Shown in pieces: positions 56,152 through 64,000 of a stretch of DNA of 64,000 bases. The first letter of the stretch is position 1; each line of letters starts with the position of its first letter. A program made the position numbers and the translations under genes. Origin of the DNA: Mycetohabitans endofungorum. Its GTDB lineage: Bacteria; Pseudomonadota; Gammaproteobacteria; Burkholderiales; Burkholderiaceae. Location of the stretch: positions 42,440 to 106,439 of the forward strand of contig NZ_PRDW01000012.1 of NCBI RefSeq assembly GCF_002927045.1, given 5' to 3'. The notes under the pieces were generated by a model. The model ran no database searches. It had not been told where the DNA came from and saw nothing but the letters and a program-made list of their open reading frames with translations.

Positions 56152-56291
56152 AAATGGTCTTGGAAACCGCGATCAATGATCGAGCCTATACGCTTGTGAC
56201 CTATAACGTCCGGGGTTTTTTACCTGCGGCTGGCCGGTTTGGTCTGCGTGTTGCACGCCCTGGCGAATTACTGAAGGAGATACGTTCATAA
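56152..56291 (+). pseudogene. PIN-domain toxin, C-terminal remnant
   Basis: AINDRAYTLVTYNVRGFLPA AGRFGLRVARPGELLKEIRS matches the last strand-helix part of VapC-like PIN proteins (the D/N of T-x-N). The N-terminal two thirds with the catalytic acids are absent. Confidence 0.65.
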
Positions 56292-56500
56292 GTAAAACCT
56301 CTTATCCACTCAAGCTTCTCGCTTCAGTGAAATCGGCTGCGCAGCAACTCGCGCGTGAAGATGGGATGTCATTGGATCAGTGGATTGCCGTCGCGGTCGC
56401 GGAAAAGATTGGCGCAGTTGAAACAGCCGCGGCTTTCCTCAGCCGCAGGGCCGGCCATGCACAACCAGCAGACTTATTGCCTTTTCTGGACAAGGGGGCA
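56288..56500 (+). pseudogene. HicB-type antitoxin with ATA in place of its start
   Basis: SKTSYPLKLLASVKSAAQQL AREDGMSLDQWIAVAVAEKI is a typical HicB/RHH antitoxin. GGAG lies eight bases before ATA at 56288, which overlaps the PIN stop TAA. The ancestral ATGA overlap would have been changed by a single G to A at 56290. The 3' end runs into IS-like sequence after FLDKGAL. Confidence 0.65.
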
Positions 56501-56719
56501 CTGAGACGCCCCCCGCTGGCGATGAAATGTCCGTTTAAGCACGTTCTGGGCAGTATGGCAGGAAAAGCGCTCGCACCGGTTGGCGAAGTTTCTCAAAGTG
56601 ATGACGGAATGGGTTGAACTCGTCCCCGAAACCTGTTTTTGGTGTCGGTTGCCACTCTGGGTGAGCCGCAATCTTGTTAAGAACAGGGGGCGCCGGCAAT
56701 CAGCGCTGTGGCTGCCGAG

Positions 56720-56925
56720 CAGGGGGCTTGACCGGCTCCGTGTCGCCCCAGTTCGATGGCCGCGCACCGTCTCGTGGTGCCGCGTGTCTTCTTCGTGCAA
56801 GTACAGGCTCGTCGTGGTCAGCGACACGTGCCCGAGGTTATTGCACACCGCGCGCACATCAAGGCCGGCGTCGGCCTGATGCGAGCCGGCCGTATGCCGC
56901 AGCCAATGCGCCGAGGCGCGCCAGC
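56720..56925 (-). pseudogene. Tyrosine-recombinase fragment
   Basis: Minus strand: SWRASAHWLRHTAGSHQADA, then GLDVRAVCNNLGHVSLTTTS LYLH contains the R-H ... LGH core of a phage-type integrase. It is joined directly to IS3 orfA sequence on its N-terminal side. Confidence 0.7.
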
Positions 56926-57064
56926 TCGTTGGCCCAGTCCGCAAACGCGAGCCCGCGCGCAGCCATGATCATGAGCTGAGCACACTAAAAATCTGACAGG
57001 CTCGTCCTGCAACATGGTTTTGTCCAGCCGACAGGGCTGCCATCAGTCGCTTAGGCTTCGCGTT
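56851..57064 (+). repeat. Chimeric direct repeat, copy 1
   Basis: About 214 bases, nearly identical to 58386-58603 in the same orientation. It contains part of the integrase fragment joined to the 5' part of an IS3 orfA (minus strand: LDKAMLQDE region). Confidence 0.85.
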
Positions 57065-57184
57065 CTCCTATTTGGAGAGCGACAATCATCTTGGCCGGCG
57101 CATTGACTCAAGATTTTTGCTACCCAGCGGAGCCTGTTGCCTCATGTAATGTGTTACCCGTCAGAATGCTGGCGGGGACGACTG

Positions 57185-57630
57185 ATGGCGAGGCGGCTCA
57201 GCATGTCAATACGACGGGAATGGATAGAGGCGGTCGGCGAGCGGTACCACCGTTCTGATCGGAGCGAGAAGCGCACAATACTGGACGAGTTTGTCCAGGT
57301 GACGGGATATCACCGCAAGCACGCCATCCGTGTGCTGTGCCGCGAGCCTGTGCCGCCGAGGACGAAGCCCGGCCCCAGCGACGCTACGACGATCAGGTGC
57401 GGGCCGCGCTGATCACGCTGTGGGAGGCGGCCGATCGAATCTGCGGCAAACGACTGAAAGCGCTCATTCCAACGCTGACCGATGCGATGACACGGCATGG
57501 TCACCTGAAGCTATCGAAGCAGGTTCGCCAACGGCTGAGCCAGATCAGCGCTGCCACCATTGACCGGCTGCTGCATGACGTGCGCGAAAAGGCTTTCGCG
57601 GGTCAACGCCGGGGAACATTGCCGCTGGGT
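57185..57630 (+). pseudogene. Integrase-type transposase remnant
   Basis: ARRLSMSIRREWIEAVGERY, LDEFVQVTGYHRKHAIRVLC, then after a frameshift near 57350 AALITLWEAADRICGKRLKA and RLSQISAATIDRLLHDVREK. This is the N-terminal half of a DDE transposase (IS481/ISNCY-like); the catalytic core is missing. Confidence 0.7.
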
Positions 57631-57636
57631 AGTGCG

Positions 57637-57664
57637 TTTCCAGTACCACAAAATGTGTTACAAT
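57637..57664 (+). promoter_or_regulatory. Sigma-70-like promoter of the RelE/ParE pair
   Basis: TTTCCA, 16 bases, TACAAT; the start codon is 32 bases further with AGAGGG before it. Confidence 0.5.
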
Positions 57665-57695
57665 GCACCTCTAAAGTAATACAGAAGAGGGTATC

Positions 57696-57983
57696 ATGAG
57701 CGAGGCAACCTTTACTTTTCGAGTCGATGAGACGCTAAAAAACGAATTTTCGACGGCGGCCAGAGGCCAAGATCGCACCGGCGCGCAACTGCTACGCGAT
57801 TTCATGCGCGATTATGTGCGTCAGCAGAAGGAGGCGTCAGAGTATGATGCTTGGTTGCGTGCTAAGGTGAAAAAGTCCCAGACTTCGGCGAAGGCCGGTA
57901 ATCTGATTTCGGCCGCCGAGGTTGAAGCCAAGTTCGCGGCTCGGCGCGCCGCGACACGTCGCCGTATCGAAGCGGCTAAGTGA
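57696..57983 (+). CDS. RHH-type antitoxin
   Basis: 95 residues. FTFRVDETLKNEFSTAARGQ and GAQLLRDFMRDYVRQ form a MetJ/Arc-type DNA-binding domain; the C-terminal part is Lys/Arg/Ala helical and would wrap the toxin. AGAGGG upstream of ATG 57696. One-base overlap with the toxin gene. Confidence 0.85.
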   Translation: MSEATFTFRVDETLKNEFSTAARGQDRTGAQLLRDFMRDYVRQQKEASEYDAWLRAKVKKSQTSAKAGNLISAAEVEAKFAARRAATRRRIEAAK

Positions 57984-58267
57984 TGGAGTTATTTTGGACG
58001 CCAGAGGCAATGCAGGATCGTGAAGCGATCTATGGTTACATCGAGGCGGATAACCCGGTCGCCGCATTGGCCATCGATGAATTGATTTCGGAAAAAGCCA
58101 CACTTTTAATCGATCATCCCAGTCTGGGGCGGCTTGGTCGCGCTGCCGGCACCCGTGAGCTAGTAGCACATCGGAATTACATTGTGGTTTATGATGTGGC
58201 CGGCGACAGGGTGCGGGTGTTGAGCGTCGTGCACGTTGCTCGCCAATGGCCCCCAGTTTGGGAATAG
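57983..58267 (+). CDS. RelE/ParE-family toxin
   Basis: 94 residues. LFWTPEAMQDREAIYGYIEA, GRLGRAAGTRELVAHRNYIV VYDV and VRVLSVVHVARQWP is the full RelE/ParE fold with the usual basic and aromatic tail. ATG 57983 shares its first base with the antitoxin stop (TGATG). Intact pair, in contrast to the other two toxin-antitoxin loci nearby. Confidence 0.88.
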   Translation: MELFWTPEAMQDREAIYGYIEADNPVAALAIDELISEKATLLIDHPSLGRLGRAAGTRELVAHRNYIVVYDVAGDRVRVLSVVHVARQWPPVWE

Positions 58268-58385
58268 GCGCGAGATTACGCAAAGCGTAGGCACTGGAGA
58301 TCGCCAACAGCGCGCCATTATTGAGCTAAAGTGCCGGGCTAATCGATGCGGTTTTAAGTTATCCATGCCGGGCAGTCACGCGCAT

Positions 58386-58603
58386 CGCGCGCAGATCGAG
58401 GCCGACGTTGGCTTGATGCGAGCCGGCCGTATGCCGCAGCCAATGCGCCGAGGCGTGCCAGCTCGTTGGCCCAGTCCGCAAACGTGAGCCCGCGCGCGCA
58501 GCCATGATCATGAGCTGGGCACACTAAAAATCTGACAGGCTCGTCCTGCAACATGGCTTTGTCCAGTGACAGGTCTGCCATTAGTCGCTTAAGCTTCGCG
58601 TTT
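58386..58603 (+). repeat. Chimeric direct repeat, copy 2
   Basis: Near-identical to 56851-57064. Carries the same junction between an integrase fragment and IS3 orfA. Confidence 0.85.
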
Positions 58604-58770
58604 TCCTCTTCGAGTTGTTTCAACTAGCGTAGCTCCGATGGGCCGAGGCCGCCAGTTGTAAAACGCCGCATCGCTGATGCCAATCTTGCGGCACCACTTC
58701 CGCCATCGGCGCGCCCAGCTTTGCCTGCTTCAACGCAAATGCAATCTGTCCTTCAGCATGCTTGCTTTTC
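58500..58770 (-). pseudogene. IS3 orfA remnant
   Basis: Minus strand: KKSKHAEGQIAFALKQAKLG APMAEV, a broken middle, then KQLEEENAKLKRLMADLSLD KAMLQD. Classic OrfA HTH plus leucine-zipper, interrupted by a frameshift near 58640. Confidence 0.7.
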
Positions 58771-58854
58771 TTCACAACATGACCTTCTGTTTGTCACGGT
58801 TGCCTCATGCCAGATTTTTTATACTTCTGGATGTCCCAATTTTTCGGCGTAGCC

Positions 58855-59565
58855 TCAGTGATTCCAGCCGAAACCCTTTACGTTGTACAGAAAGCACAGT
58901 TCGAAGCCCCAGTTGTGGTGGTTGCCAGTCAGTCGCAGCAACCAGTTCGCAATCTTGTTGTTCTTGGCATTGCGCAGGGCGACGTACCAATAGCAGCTCT
59001 GGCTGATCCCGAACGCCTTACATGCTAGCCGAATCGATATGCTTAGGTTAGACATCGCGTGCATGGCTACCTCGTGCCGGCGATATAGCGTTGGTCTTTT
59101 TTGCGAGTGCTGTGAAACGATTTCGGCCTTGTGCCCGTGAATCTCGACTTCTTCATTGCGTAGAATTTCTTTAACGAAAAATTTTACTTCTGAACCCAAC
59201 GACTTTTGGGGGGTCACCATGGCAATGGGTTAGCGTGCCCGGTTCACCTTTATAAGCCGGTACCCTTCCGGCGGTGCGGCCTTTGTCTCTCGGGCGAACC
59301 AAGCTGCTGTGTAAGAGAGTATGTCGCGCTCCATCGCCGGTTGGCGGAAATTACGGCTCAGTCGCGTTAGTTCTTGCCTCTCAGCCGTGGTCGTCCCGTC
59401 ATGGCGCATGTCTGTGTGCCGATCGGCCCGCATGACCCGGTTGATGAGGTTCTGTGCCGTCGGCTTAAACTCGCATGCCAATTCATTAAGCATACGTCAG
59501 GCCTTTACCAGCGCCACCATCTGCGCCTGCAATTTTCCCAGGTATGGCTTCTGATGTTTGCCCAT
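58855..59565 (-). pseudogene. IS3-family element remnant (orfA + start of orfB)
   Basis: orfA (59565 down to about 59230): MGKHQKPYLGKLQAQ.., then RHDGTTTAERQELTRLSRNF and MERDILSYTAAWFARETKA. orfB start (59220 down to 58855): ACKAFGISQSCYWYVALRNA and WLLRLTGNHHNWGFELCFLY. The orfA frame contains a stop, and the DDE core of orfB is missing. Confidence 0.75.
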
Positions 59566-59569
59566 TTCG

Positions 59570-59960
59570 TTACCTTCTCTTTAAAAAAGTAGTTGTCCGT
59601 TTTTGCGAGTCAACTTCACATTTGGTACCGAATGCCTGCACCGAGTTTCTGAATACCTGGTTCGGGTGATAAACCGGCTTGGCCGTGGATACAGCTTTGA
59701 GATGTTGCGCGCAAAAATTCTCTATGCGAAGGGCGTGTTCAAGCGGACGAACAGCCTGTCTAAGGTGGAGCGGCGCGTGAAGCGACGTACGATCGACGAC
59801 ATGATGCGAGATGGCGCGCCGGACGGAGCGATGCAGATGGTCTTCGAACCTGCTTGTCATTGACGAGCCCGCGAAGGCACCGCGCGAATGGTTGCCAGCA
59901 ATACACGAGCCGAAAGACTGTCGCGTGGACATACCGACGCTAGCGCTGTTGATCGAGGAA
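59570..59960 (+). other. Unidentified remnant
   Basis: An 86-residue open frame (59603-59863, start GTG-like at MRVNFTFG) reads VSEYLVRVINRLGRGYSFEM LRAKILYAKG. A further piece (DIPTLALLIEEGVI) follows in another frame. It has the feel of a transposon-associated protein fragment, but I cannot name it. Confidence 0.35.
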
Positions 59961-60216
59961 GGCGTAATCTGATTCGTTTAACCGCAAAGTACGGATACCA
60001 TTTTTTTACTGCCCTTCTTCGCCCTGCGCTGCCCGGTGGTTCAGCTATGCGCGGTTTTCTGAAAATGAACAGATATGGGCCGCGCGTCACATGTGACTTG
60101 AAATACGGCATTTCCCGAAACTAAAACATATGTGGCCTCGTGGAACGTGCTCAACGTCTGCACGATTTCGAGACGGCAGCGGAAACACGCGGTTTCCGTC
60201 GCCTCACAGCGACAGT

Positions 60217-60231
60217 GTCCAAAGTTTGGAC
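60217..60231. promoter_or_regulatory. parS-like palindrome 1
   Basis: GTCCAAAGTTTGGAC, perfect 7-base arms about a central G, 68 bases upstream of parA. First of three copies around parAB; see the findings. Confidence 0.7.
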
Positions 60232-60299
60232 CAGGCAAGGATTTACTTCTACCGAATGCGAATGTATTGTGCACGGAAATCAGATGTAATGCACACGAA

Positions 60300-61112
60300 A
60301 TGACCTTTTTCAAACAAACAAAAGTTTTTGACGTGACGAACCACAAGGGTGGTGTCGGCAAGACGACAACAACGATCAACCTCGCTGACGGCTTTGCCAG
60401 CAACGGACTTAACGTTCTCGTTGTCGATTTGGATCCGCAGGCGAACGCAAGCCTGCATCTTGGGAAGGAGCACCCGAGCACGGTGACGGTGACATCGGCT
60501 GAGCTTCTGCTTGGAGGCGTCGATATTCTTCCAAGAGCGGTTCATGAGACCACCCACATTGACGGTGTTTCATTGATCTACGGGTCGCTTGCCCTTGGTA
60601 AAGCTGAAGATGAACTGAAAGATCAAACTCCGCGGCCGTGCGAAGAACTTCGTATGAAGTTGGAGCCGGCGGACGGCATCTACGATGTGATCCTGATCGA
60701 CTGTCCACCAAGCCTCAAGCTGCTCACGAGTAACGCTATAGCCGCCGCTACTCATGTCATTGTTCCGGTTGAGTCAGGCTCCCAGTACGGCCTGTACGGT
60801 GCCGAGGACTTGTTAAAGCACATAGAAAAGATTAAGCGCGTCAACCCAACGCTCAAGCTTCTCGGCGCCCTGCTTCTCAAGCACGATGAGCGTCAAACAG
60901 TTTGTAAAATGCTCGGGAGCACCGCAGTTAAGACATTCGGACAGATTTTGCCGGTAAAGATTTCGACGAGCACGAAGGTGAATCAGGCGGCAGTCATGCA
61001 GCAAAGCTTGCATGCGTTGGACCGCTCGTCAAAGGTGGCACGCGAGTATCGTCAGCTGTCGAGCGAGCTTATCAAGATGCTCGGTCTCGAGGCGAAAACT
61101 GTGGAGGCGTAG
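60300..61112 (+). CDS. parA: Partition ATPase ParA
   Basis: 270 residues from ATG 60300. Deviant Walker A KGGVGKTT (16-23) with the signature first Lys, Walker A' VVDLDPQAN, Walker B VILIDCPPSL. Type Ib-like in length, with no N-terminal HTH, so autoregulation would depend on ParB. No clear ribosome site; the open frame extends 56 codons upstream through a parS-like site and is not conserved-looking. Stop abuts the parB start. Confidence 0.93.
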   Translation: MTFFKQTKVFDVTNHKGGVGKTTTTINLADGFASNGLNVLVVDLDPQANASLHLGKEHPSTVTVTSAELLLGGVDILPRAVHETTHIDGVSLIYGSLALGKAEDELKDQTPRPCEELRMKLEPADGIYDVILIDCPPSLKLLTSNAIAAATHVIVPVESGSQYGLYGAEDLLKHIEKIKRVNPTLKLLGALLLKHDERQTVCKMLGSTAVKTFGQILPVKISTSTKVNQAAVMQQSLHALDRSSKVAREYRQLSSELIKMLGLEAKTVEA

Positions 61113-61994
61113 ATGGCAGTAAAAAATTTGAAGGCGATGCTTGAGGCGAAGGCGGCTGAGAACACCCAGCGGCACCATGAAGCAAGCCATACGAGCGATT
61201 TTGACGTGGGTCGTCAGCACATGATGGTTCCGGTCGACAAGATCGAGCCGAATCCGTTCCAGCCGCGTACCGTCTTTAATGAGGCCAAGATACGCGAGCT
61301 CGCGACCACAATTAGCGCTGACGGGCTAGGGGAACCGGTGCTACTGCGTCGTAAAGGTGGCGGATACCAGCTCATTGCTGGTGAAAGGCGCTGGCGAGCG
61401 GTCAAATTGCTGAACCACCCGACGATCGAGGCGCTTGTCATTGATGCGGACGATGCGAAGACTGCAATACTTGCGCTTGTGGAAAACTTACAGCGCGAGG
61501 ATTTGGCTGACTTCGAGGCGGCACTCGGAATTAAGCTAGTGATGGATCGGTTCCCTCAGCGATCCAAGCTTGCGGAGTACTTGGGTATCGAGCGGTCGGA
61601 TCTTTATCGCTATCTAGCGTTTCACGCTCTGCCTGAGTTTGTCCAGGAGCGGTTGCGGGCGAACCCAGCATTGCTCGGTCGCGTGGCGGCTGCGGATATC
61701 GTCAAGGTACTGAAGGAAGGTGAGAGTGCTCCCGATCTCATTCAGCGGCTCGATCAAGCCATCACCCTTGTAGAGCGAGGACGGCTGGATCAGACTAAGG
61801 TCGCCAGTCATATTGCGAGAACGTGCGGTGGTGGTGTCTCACTAGCTCAAAAAACCCCTTTGATGTCAAATGGCAGCAAAGTTGGAACTTTCGCACGCGA
61901 CCATAAGAACATTGTGGTTAAGATAGCCGTTGGGGCACTATCTGATGAAAAAGCAGCCGAGCTGAAAAAATTCATCGTTAAGTTGCTTGGATAG
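61113..61994 (+). CDS. parB: Partition protein ParB
   Basis: 293 residues. ParB/Sulfiredoxin-type N-terminal domain with PNPFQPRTVF, GERRWRA (CTP/DNA-clamp motif) and ENLQREDL; central HTH around SKLAEYLGIERSDLYRYLA; C-terminal dimerisation tail. Begins immediately after the parA stop. Likely binds the flanking palindromes. Confidence 0.93.
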   Translation: MAVKNLKAMLEAKAAENTQRHHEASHTSDFDVGRQHMMVPVDKIEPNPFQPRTVFNEAKIRELATTISADGLGEPVLLRRKGGGYQLIAGERRWRAVKLLNHPTIEALVIDADDAKTAILALVENLQREDLADFEAALGIKLVMDRFPQRSKLAEYLGIERSDLYRYLAFHALPEFVQERLRANPALLGRVAAADIVKVLKEGESAPDLIQRLDQAITLVERGRLDQTKVASHIARTCGGGVSLAQKTPLMSNGSKVGTFARDHKNIVVKIAVGALSDEKAAELKKFIVKLLG

Positions 61995-62012
61995 CGAGTC
62001 CGGGTTTTAACT

Positions 62013-62029
62013 TGTCCAAAGTTTGGACA
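62013..62029. promoter_or_regulatory. parS-like palindrome 2
   Basis: TGTCCAAAGTTTGGACA, 18 bases after the parB stop. Same core as copy 1 with both flanking bases symmetrical. Confidence 0.75.
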
Positions 62030-62087
62030 GGGTGGTAGGGGCCTTTTTTGCGACCTCTTGCATTGGAATGTCTTGGTTCATGGCTCG

Positions 62088-62104
62088 TGTCCAAACTTTG
62101 GACA
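62088..62104. promoter_or_regulatory. parS-like palindrome 3
   Basis: TGTCCAAACTTTGGACA, 75 bases from copy 2, with central C instead of G (the same site read on the other strand). Confidence 0.75.
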
Positions 62105-62609
62105 ACGCGTTTAGGTGCTATGGGACAGCAGCGCATAGGTAAGGTAGGCTATGCCAGCAGCCCAAAAAGCTGTACCGAATGCCAGCATTTCGTCTATCGG
62201 ATGCAGCCTTGATCGCAGCATATGCTAAGAGAGCAAGGCAATTACACTTTGGAATGGAAACCGAACGCATAGCGGGCCGGTCCGGTTGGCGAAAGCGAAC
62301 GGCTTAGCCTCGATGTGACTGGTGACTGTCTTGTGCGGGCTGCTGAAAAGATACGGGCCGTCGCTCGGGAGCTGTCACAGGTGAGCACCAAGTAGTCGGA
62401 GAGGGTGGCTGTGACCTGCCTGATTTCTTCGGACCGTTTCAATTCAGGTAAACATCGTGGCTGTTCAATCTGTTTGCATTACGAGGGAGTATGGCTGCGG
62501 CGTATTCAATACGCAAACAGAGGACGTGCGCTACCGGGTTCATCGAAAAATCAGCAGACCGCTCCATCTTGCCGATGGCGACTATTAAGAGTATTGGCAG
62601 AGGTGGCTG
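62105..62609. other. No supported gene after parABS
   Basis: About 500 bases without an identifiable coding region. No rep gene, iterons or DnaA-box cluster was recognised, although an origin near parABS would be expected on a plasmid. Confidence 0.5.
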
Positions 62610-62888
62610 ATGTTTTTTCTTCGCTCGCTTGCTGAACAGGTGCAACGGCTTGAGAAGAAGTGGAGCGCGAGGAGACTGTGCTGGCGTCTGCCTGCGCTGT
62701 CCTTACAGATCGTCGAGTTTGCCCGGTAGCACGGACAAATCACGATGGCCGAGGCGATCAAGCTCGCTGGTAGCAGTCGCAATACATTGAAGCAACACTT
62801 CCGCGATTTAGTGGAAAGAAGTCATCTGGAGCCGCACGGCAGTGGGCACGGCGCGTGGTACGGCCTGAAATGGCGCGGCTCGCAATGA
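62610..62888 (+). pseudogene. Winged-helix protein remnant
   Basis: LRSLAEQVQRLEKKWSARRL .. LQIVEFAR, in-frame TAG at about 62728, then HGQITMAEAIKLAGSSRNTL KQHFRDLVERSHLEPHGSGH GAWY. The second part is a clear winged helix as found at the C-terminus of Fic- or Abi-type and related regulators. No start or N-terminal domain remains. Confidence 0.5.
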
Positions 62889-63014
62889 CTTTCGAGTTCT
62901 GCTTGGCTTTCCAAGTTCCGCGTTCGCTCTGTCGTGTGCTTCCAAAGCCGTGCCGGAGGCGCCTAATCAGATCGACGTGAGGTGGCCCCGAACGCAGCGT
63001 CGAGAAACTACTCG

Positions 63015-63400
63015 AGCGCACGGTACTGTCTTGCCGTGTCCCCCTTCGTATAGATCGTTGTAAACGTTGAACTGACGTGTCTTAGCTCCGCGTGCACGCT
63101 CCCAAATTGCCGCCCGCGCTCAGCAGCACGGTTCGCATGCGTATGGCGTAGCAGTAGACGCCTTGTGGGCTGGCCGCTGCTCCCGGATAGGCGTGCTCGA
63201 ATCGACGAGGGCCTGCGCAAAGCGCTTCTTGTGCAGTAGGACCAGCGCATCTGAAGCGAGGAAGGGGCCTATTCTCAAGTGGCCGACGAGCGGGGTATCG
63301 TTCGGTGCTGCCATTAACCGCGGCGGCATGTGTACGGGCCGTGCATAACATGCCGCCGGCAAACATTTGCCCAGTTGACCTGCCCGGCGATTTTCGGCCC
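63015..63400 (-). pseudogene. Tyrosine-recombinase remnant
   Basis: Minus strand in pieces: DALVLLHKKRFAQALVDS, then RHTHANRAAERGRQFGSVHA ELRHVSSTFTTIYTKGDTAR QYRALE, the R-H...(L)GH..Y C-terminal core with several frameshifts. LGH has become LRH. Confidence 0.65.
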
Positions 63401-63443
63401 AGTTGAAACTTGAGAGAATGGCTTCCAACGGAGAAAGGAAGGC

Positions 63444-64000
63444 ATGAAGAAGAGCCGGTTTATGGAAGAGCAGATGGTTATGATCCTGCGCGAGGCGGAC
63501 AAGACGCCGGTCGTGGAGGTAGCGAAGAAGCACGGGATCAGCGAGCAGACAATCTATAACTGGCGGCAGCATTTGGGCAGCTCTGGAAGCTGCGGACGTG
63601 AAGCGGCTGAAGCAGCTTGAGCAGGAGAATGCACGACTCAAGAAGATGCTGGCCGAGCGTGATCTCGAATTGGACGTGATGAAGGAGATCAACGCAAAAA
63701 AATGGTGAGCGCGCACGCGCGTCGCAAGCAGGTTGCCTACGCGAAGGCGCGGGGGCTATCGGAGCGAGGCGCGTGCGCGCTGATGTCGGTGGCAAGATCG
63801 GCGCTGCATTATGAATCGAAGCTGGCCGGGCGGGATGCTCCGGTGCTTGCGGCAATGAGCATCCTGTCGGCGCAGTATCCGCGCTACGGCTACCGCCGCA
63901 TCCAGATTTTTCTGAAGCGGCAGGGTCACATCCGATGAGCGCTGATCGGGCATGGCGGTGATGGCGTCTGGCAGGCTTGCAGGTCCCGCGCAGGCGGCCT
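63444..64000 (+). pseudogene. IS3-family element, 5' part, degraded, running off the edge
   Basis: orfA from ATG 63444: KKSRFMEEQMVMILREADKT, then HGISEQTIYNWRQHLG; one extra base near 63579 shifts the frame, after which ADVKRLKQLEQENARLKKML AERDLELDVMKEINAKKW completes it. orfB from 63702: SAHARRKQVAYAKARGLSER and YPRYGYRRIQIFLKRQGH, then TGA at 63936-63938 and another stop near 63950. GGAAGG precedes orfA. The rest lies beyond the window. Confidence 0.8.

Noticed and set aside
62105..62609. Replication origin next to parABS
   Set aside because: No rep gene, iterons or DnaA-box cluster could be identified by eye.

Overview
The window is high-GC DNA from a member of the Burkholderiaceae. The protein families point there: cepacian-type exopolysaccharide genes, a DUF4148 protein, a DUF3022-like protein, a bS21 gene with a TTG start, and NodT-type RND efflux. 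Many decayed genes and old IS3/IS5/IS21 relics suggest a genome undergoing reduction. A host-restricted relative such as the endofungal genus Mycetohabitans would fit, but that placement is inference.

Left part (1-29 kb): mostly intact housekeeping and accessory genes. These are the tail of an exopolysaccharide export locus (Wza-like, Wzc/BceF-like kinase, GT4), an AcoR-type sigma-54 activator, an orphan atypical response regulator, dodecin, a complete RND efflux operon (three genes joined by ATGA overlaps, with a divergent TetR), a DUF2795 protein, an Ntn-type hydrolase, a ClC channel, a GST, a YeiH/LysR pair, a PAP2 phosphatase, a P-loop kinase, an orphan CydX, a universal stress protein, RibA, a two-gene locus of unknown function, a heptosyltransferase-like protein and OmpW with an FNR-type box.

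Centre (28.2-38 kb): the most interesting region. A LysR gene faces a TauE/SafE transporter and a tightly overlapping run: HpaB-type flavin monooxygenase, Rieske oxygenase, diaminobutyrate-type aminotransferase, lysine/ornithine N-hydroxylase, PaiB-like FMN protein, AFG1/ZapE-like ATPase, Tautomerase_2 protein, and an ORF that ends at an IS3 relic. I know of no described pathway with this set. It looks like a pathway for an N-oxygenated amino-acid-derived metabolite, possibly damaged at its 3' end. A nearly deleted DHA2/EmrB transporter lies beyond the IS relic.

Right part (38-64 kb): intact genes (bS21, AEC transporter, MscS-like channel, 2HCT transporter, MscL, uracil-DNA glycosylase, cupin, DUF488, GGCT, a RelE/ParE pair) alternate with gene corpses (LysR, MATE, IlvD/Edd, NRAMP, ClC tail, ModE, AraC, RraA, integrases, transposases). 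Several genes are broken at the start codon itself (HigB-like toxin, HicB-like antitoxin, DUF4148, saccharopine-dehydrogenase-like). At 60.2-62.1 kb an intact parAB pair is bracketed by three copies of a 15-17 bp palindrome that looks like its parS site, indicating a plasmid-type or secondary-replicon partition locus. A degraded IS3 element runs off the right edge.
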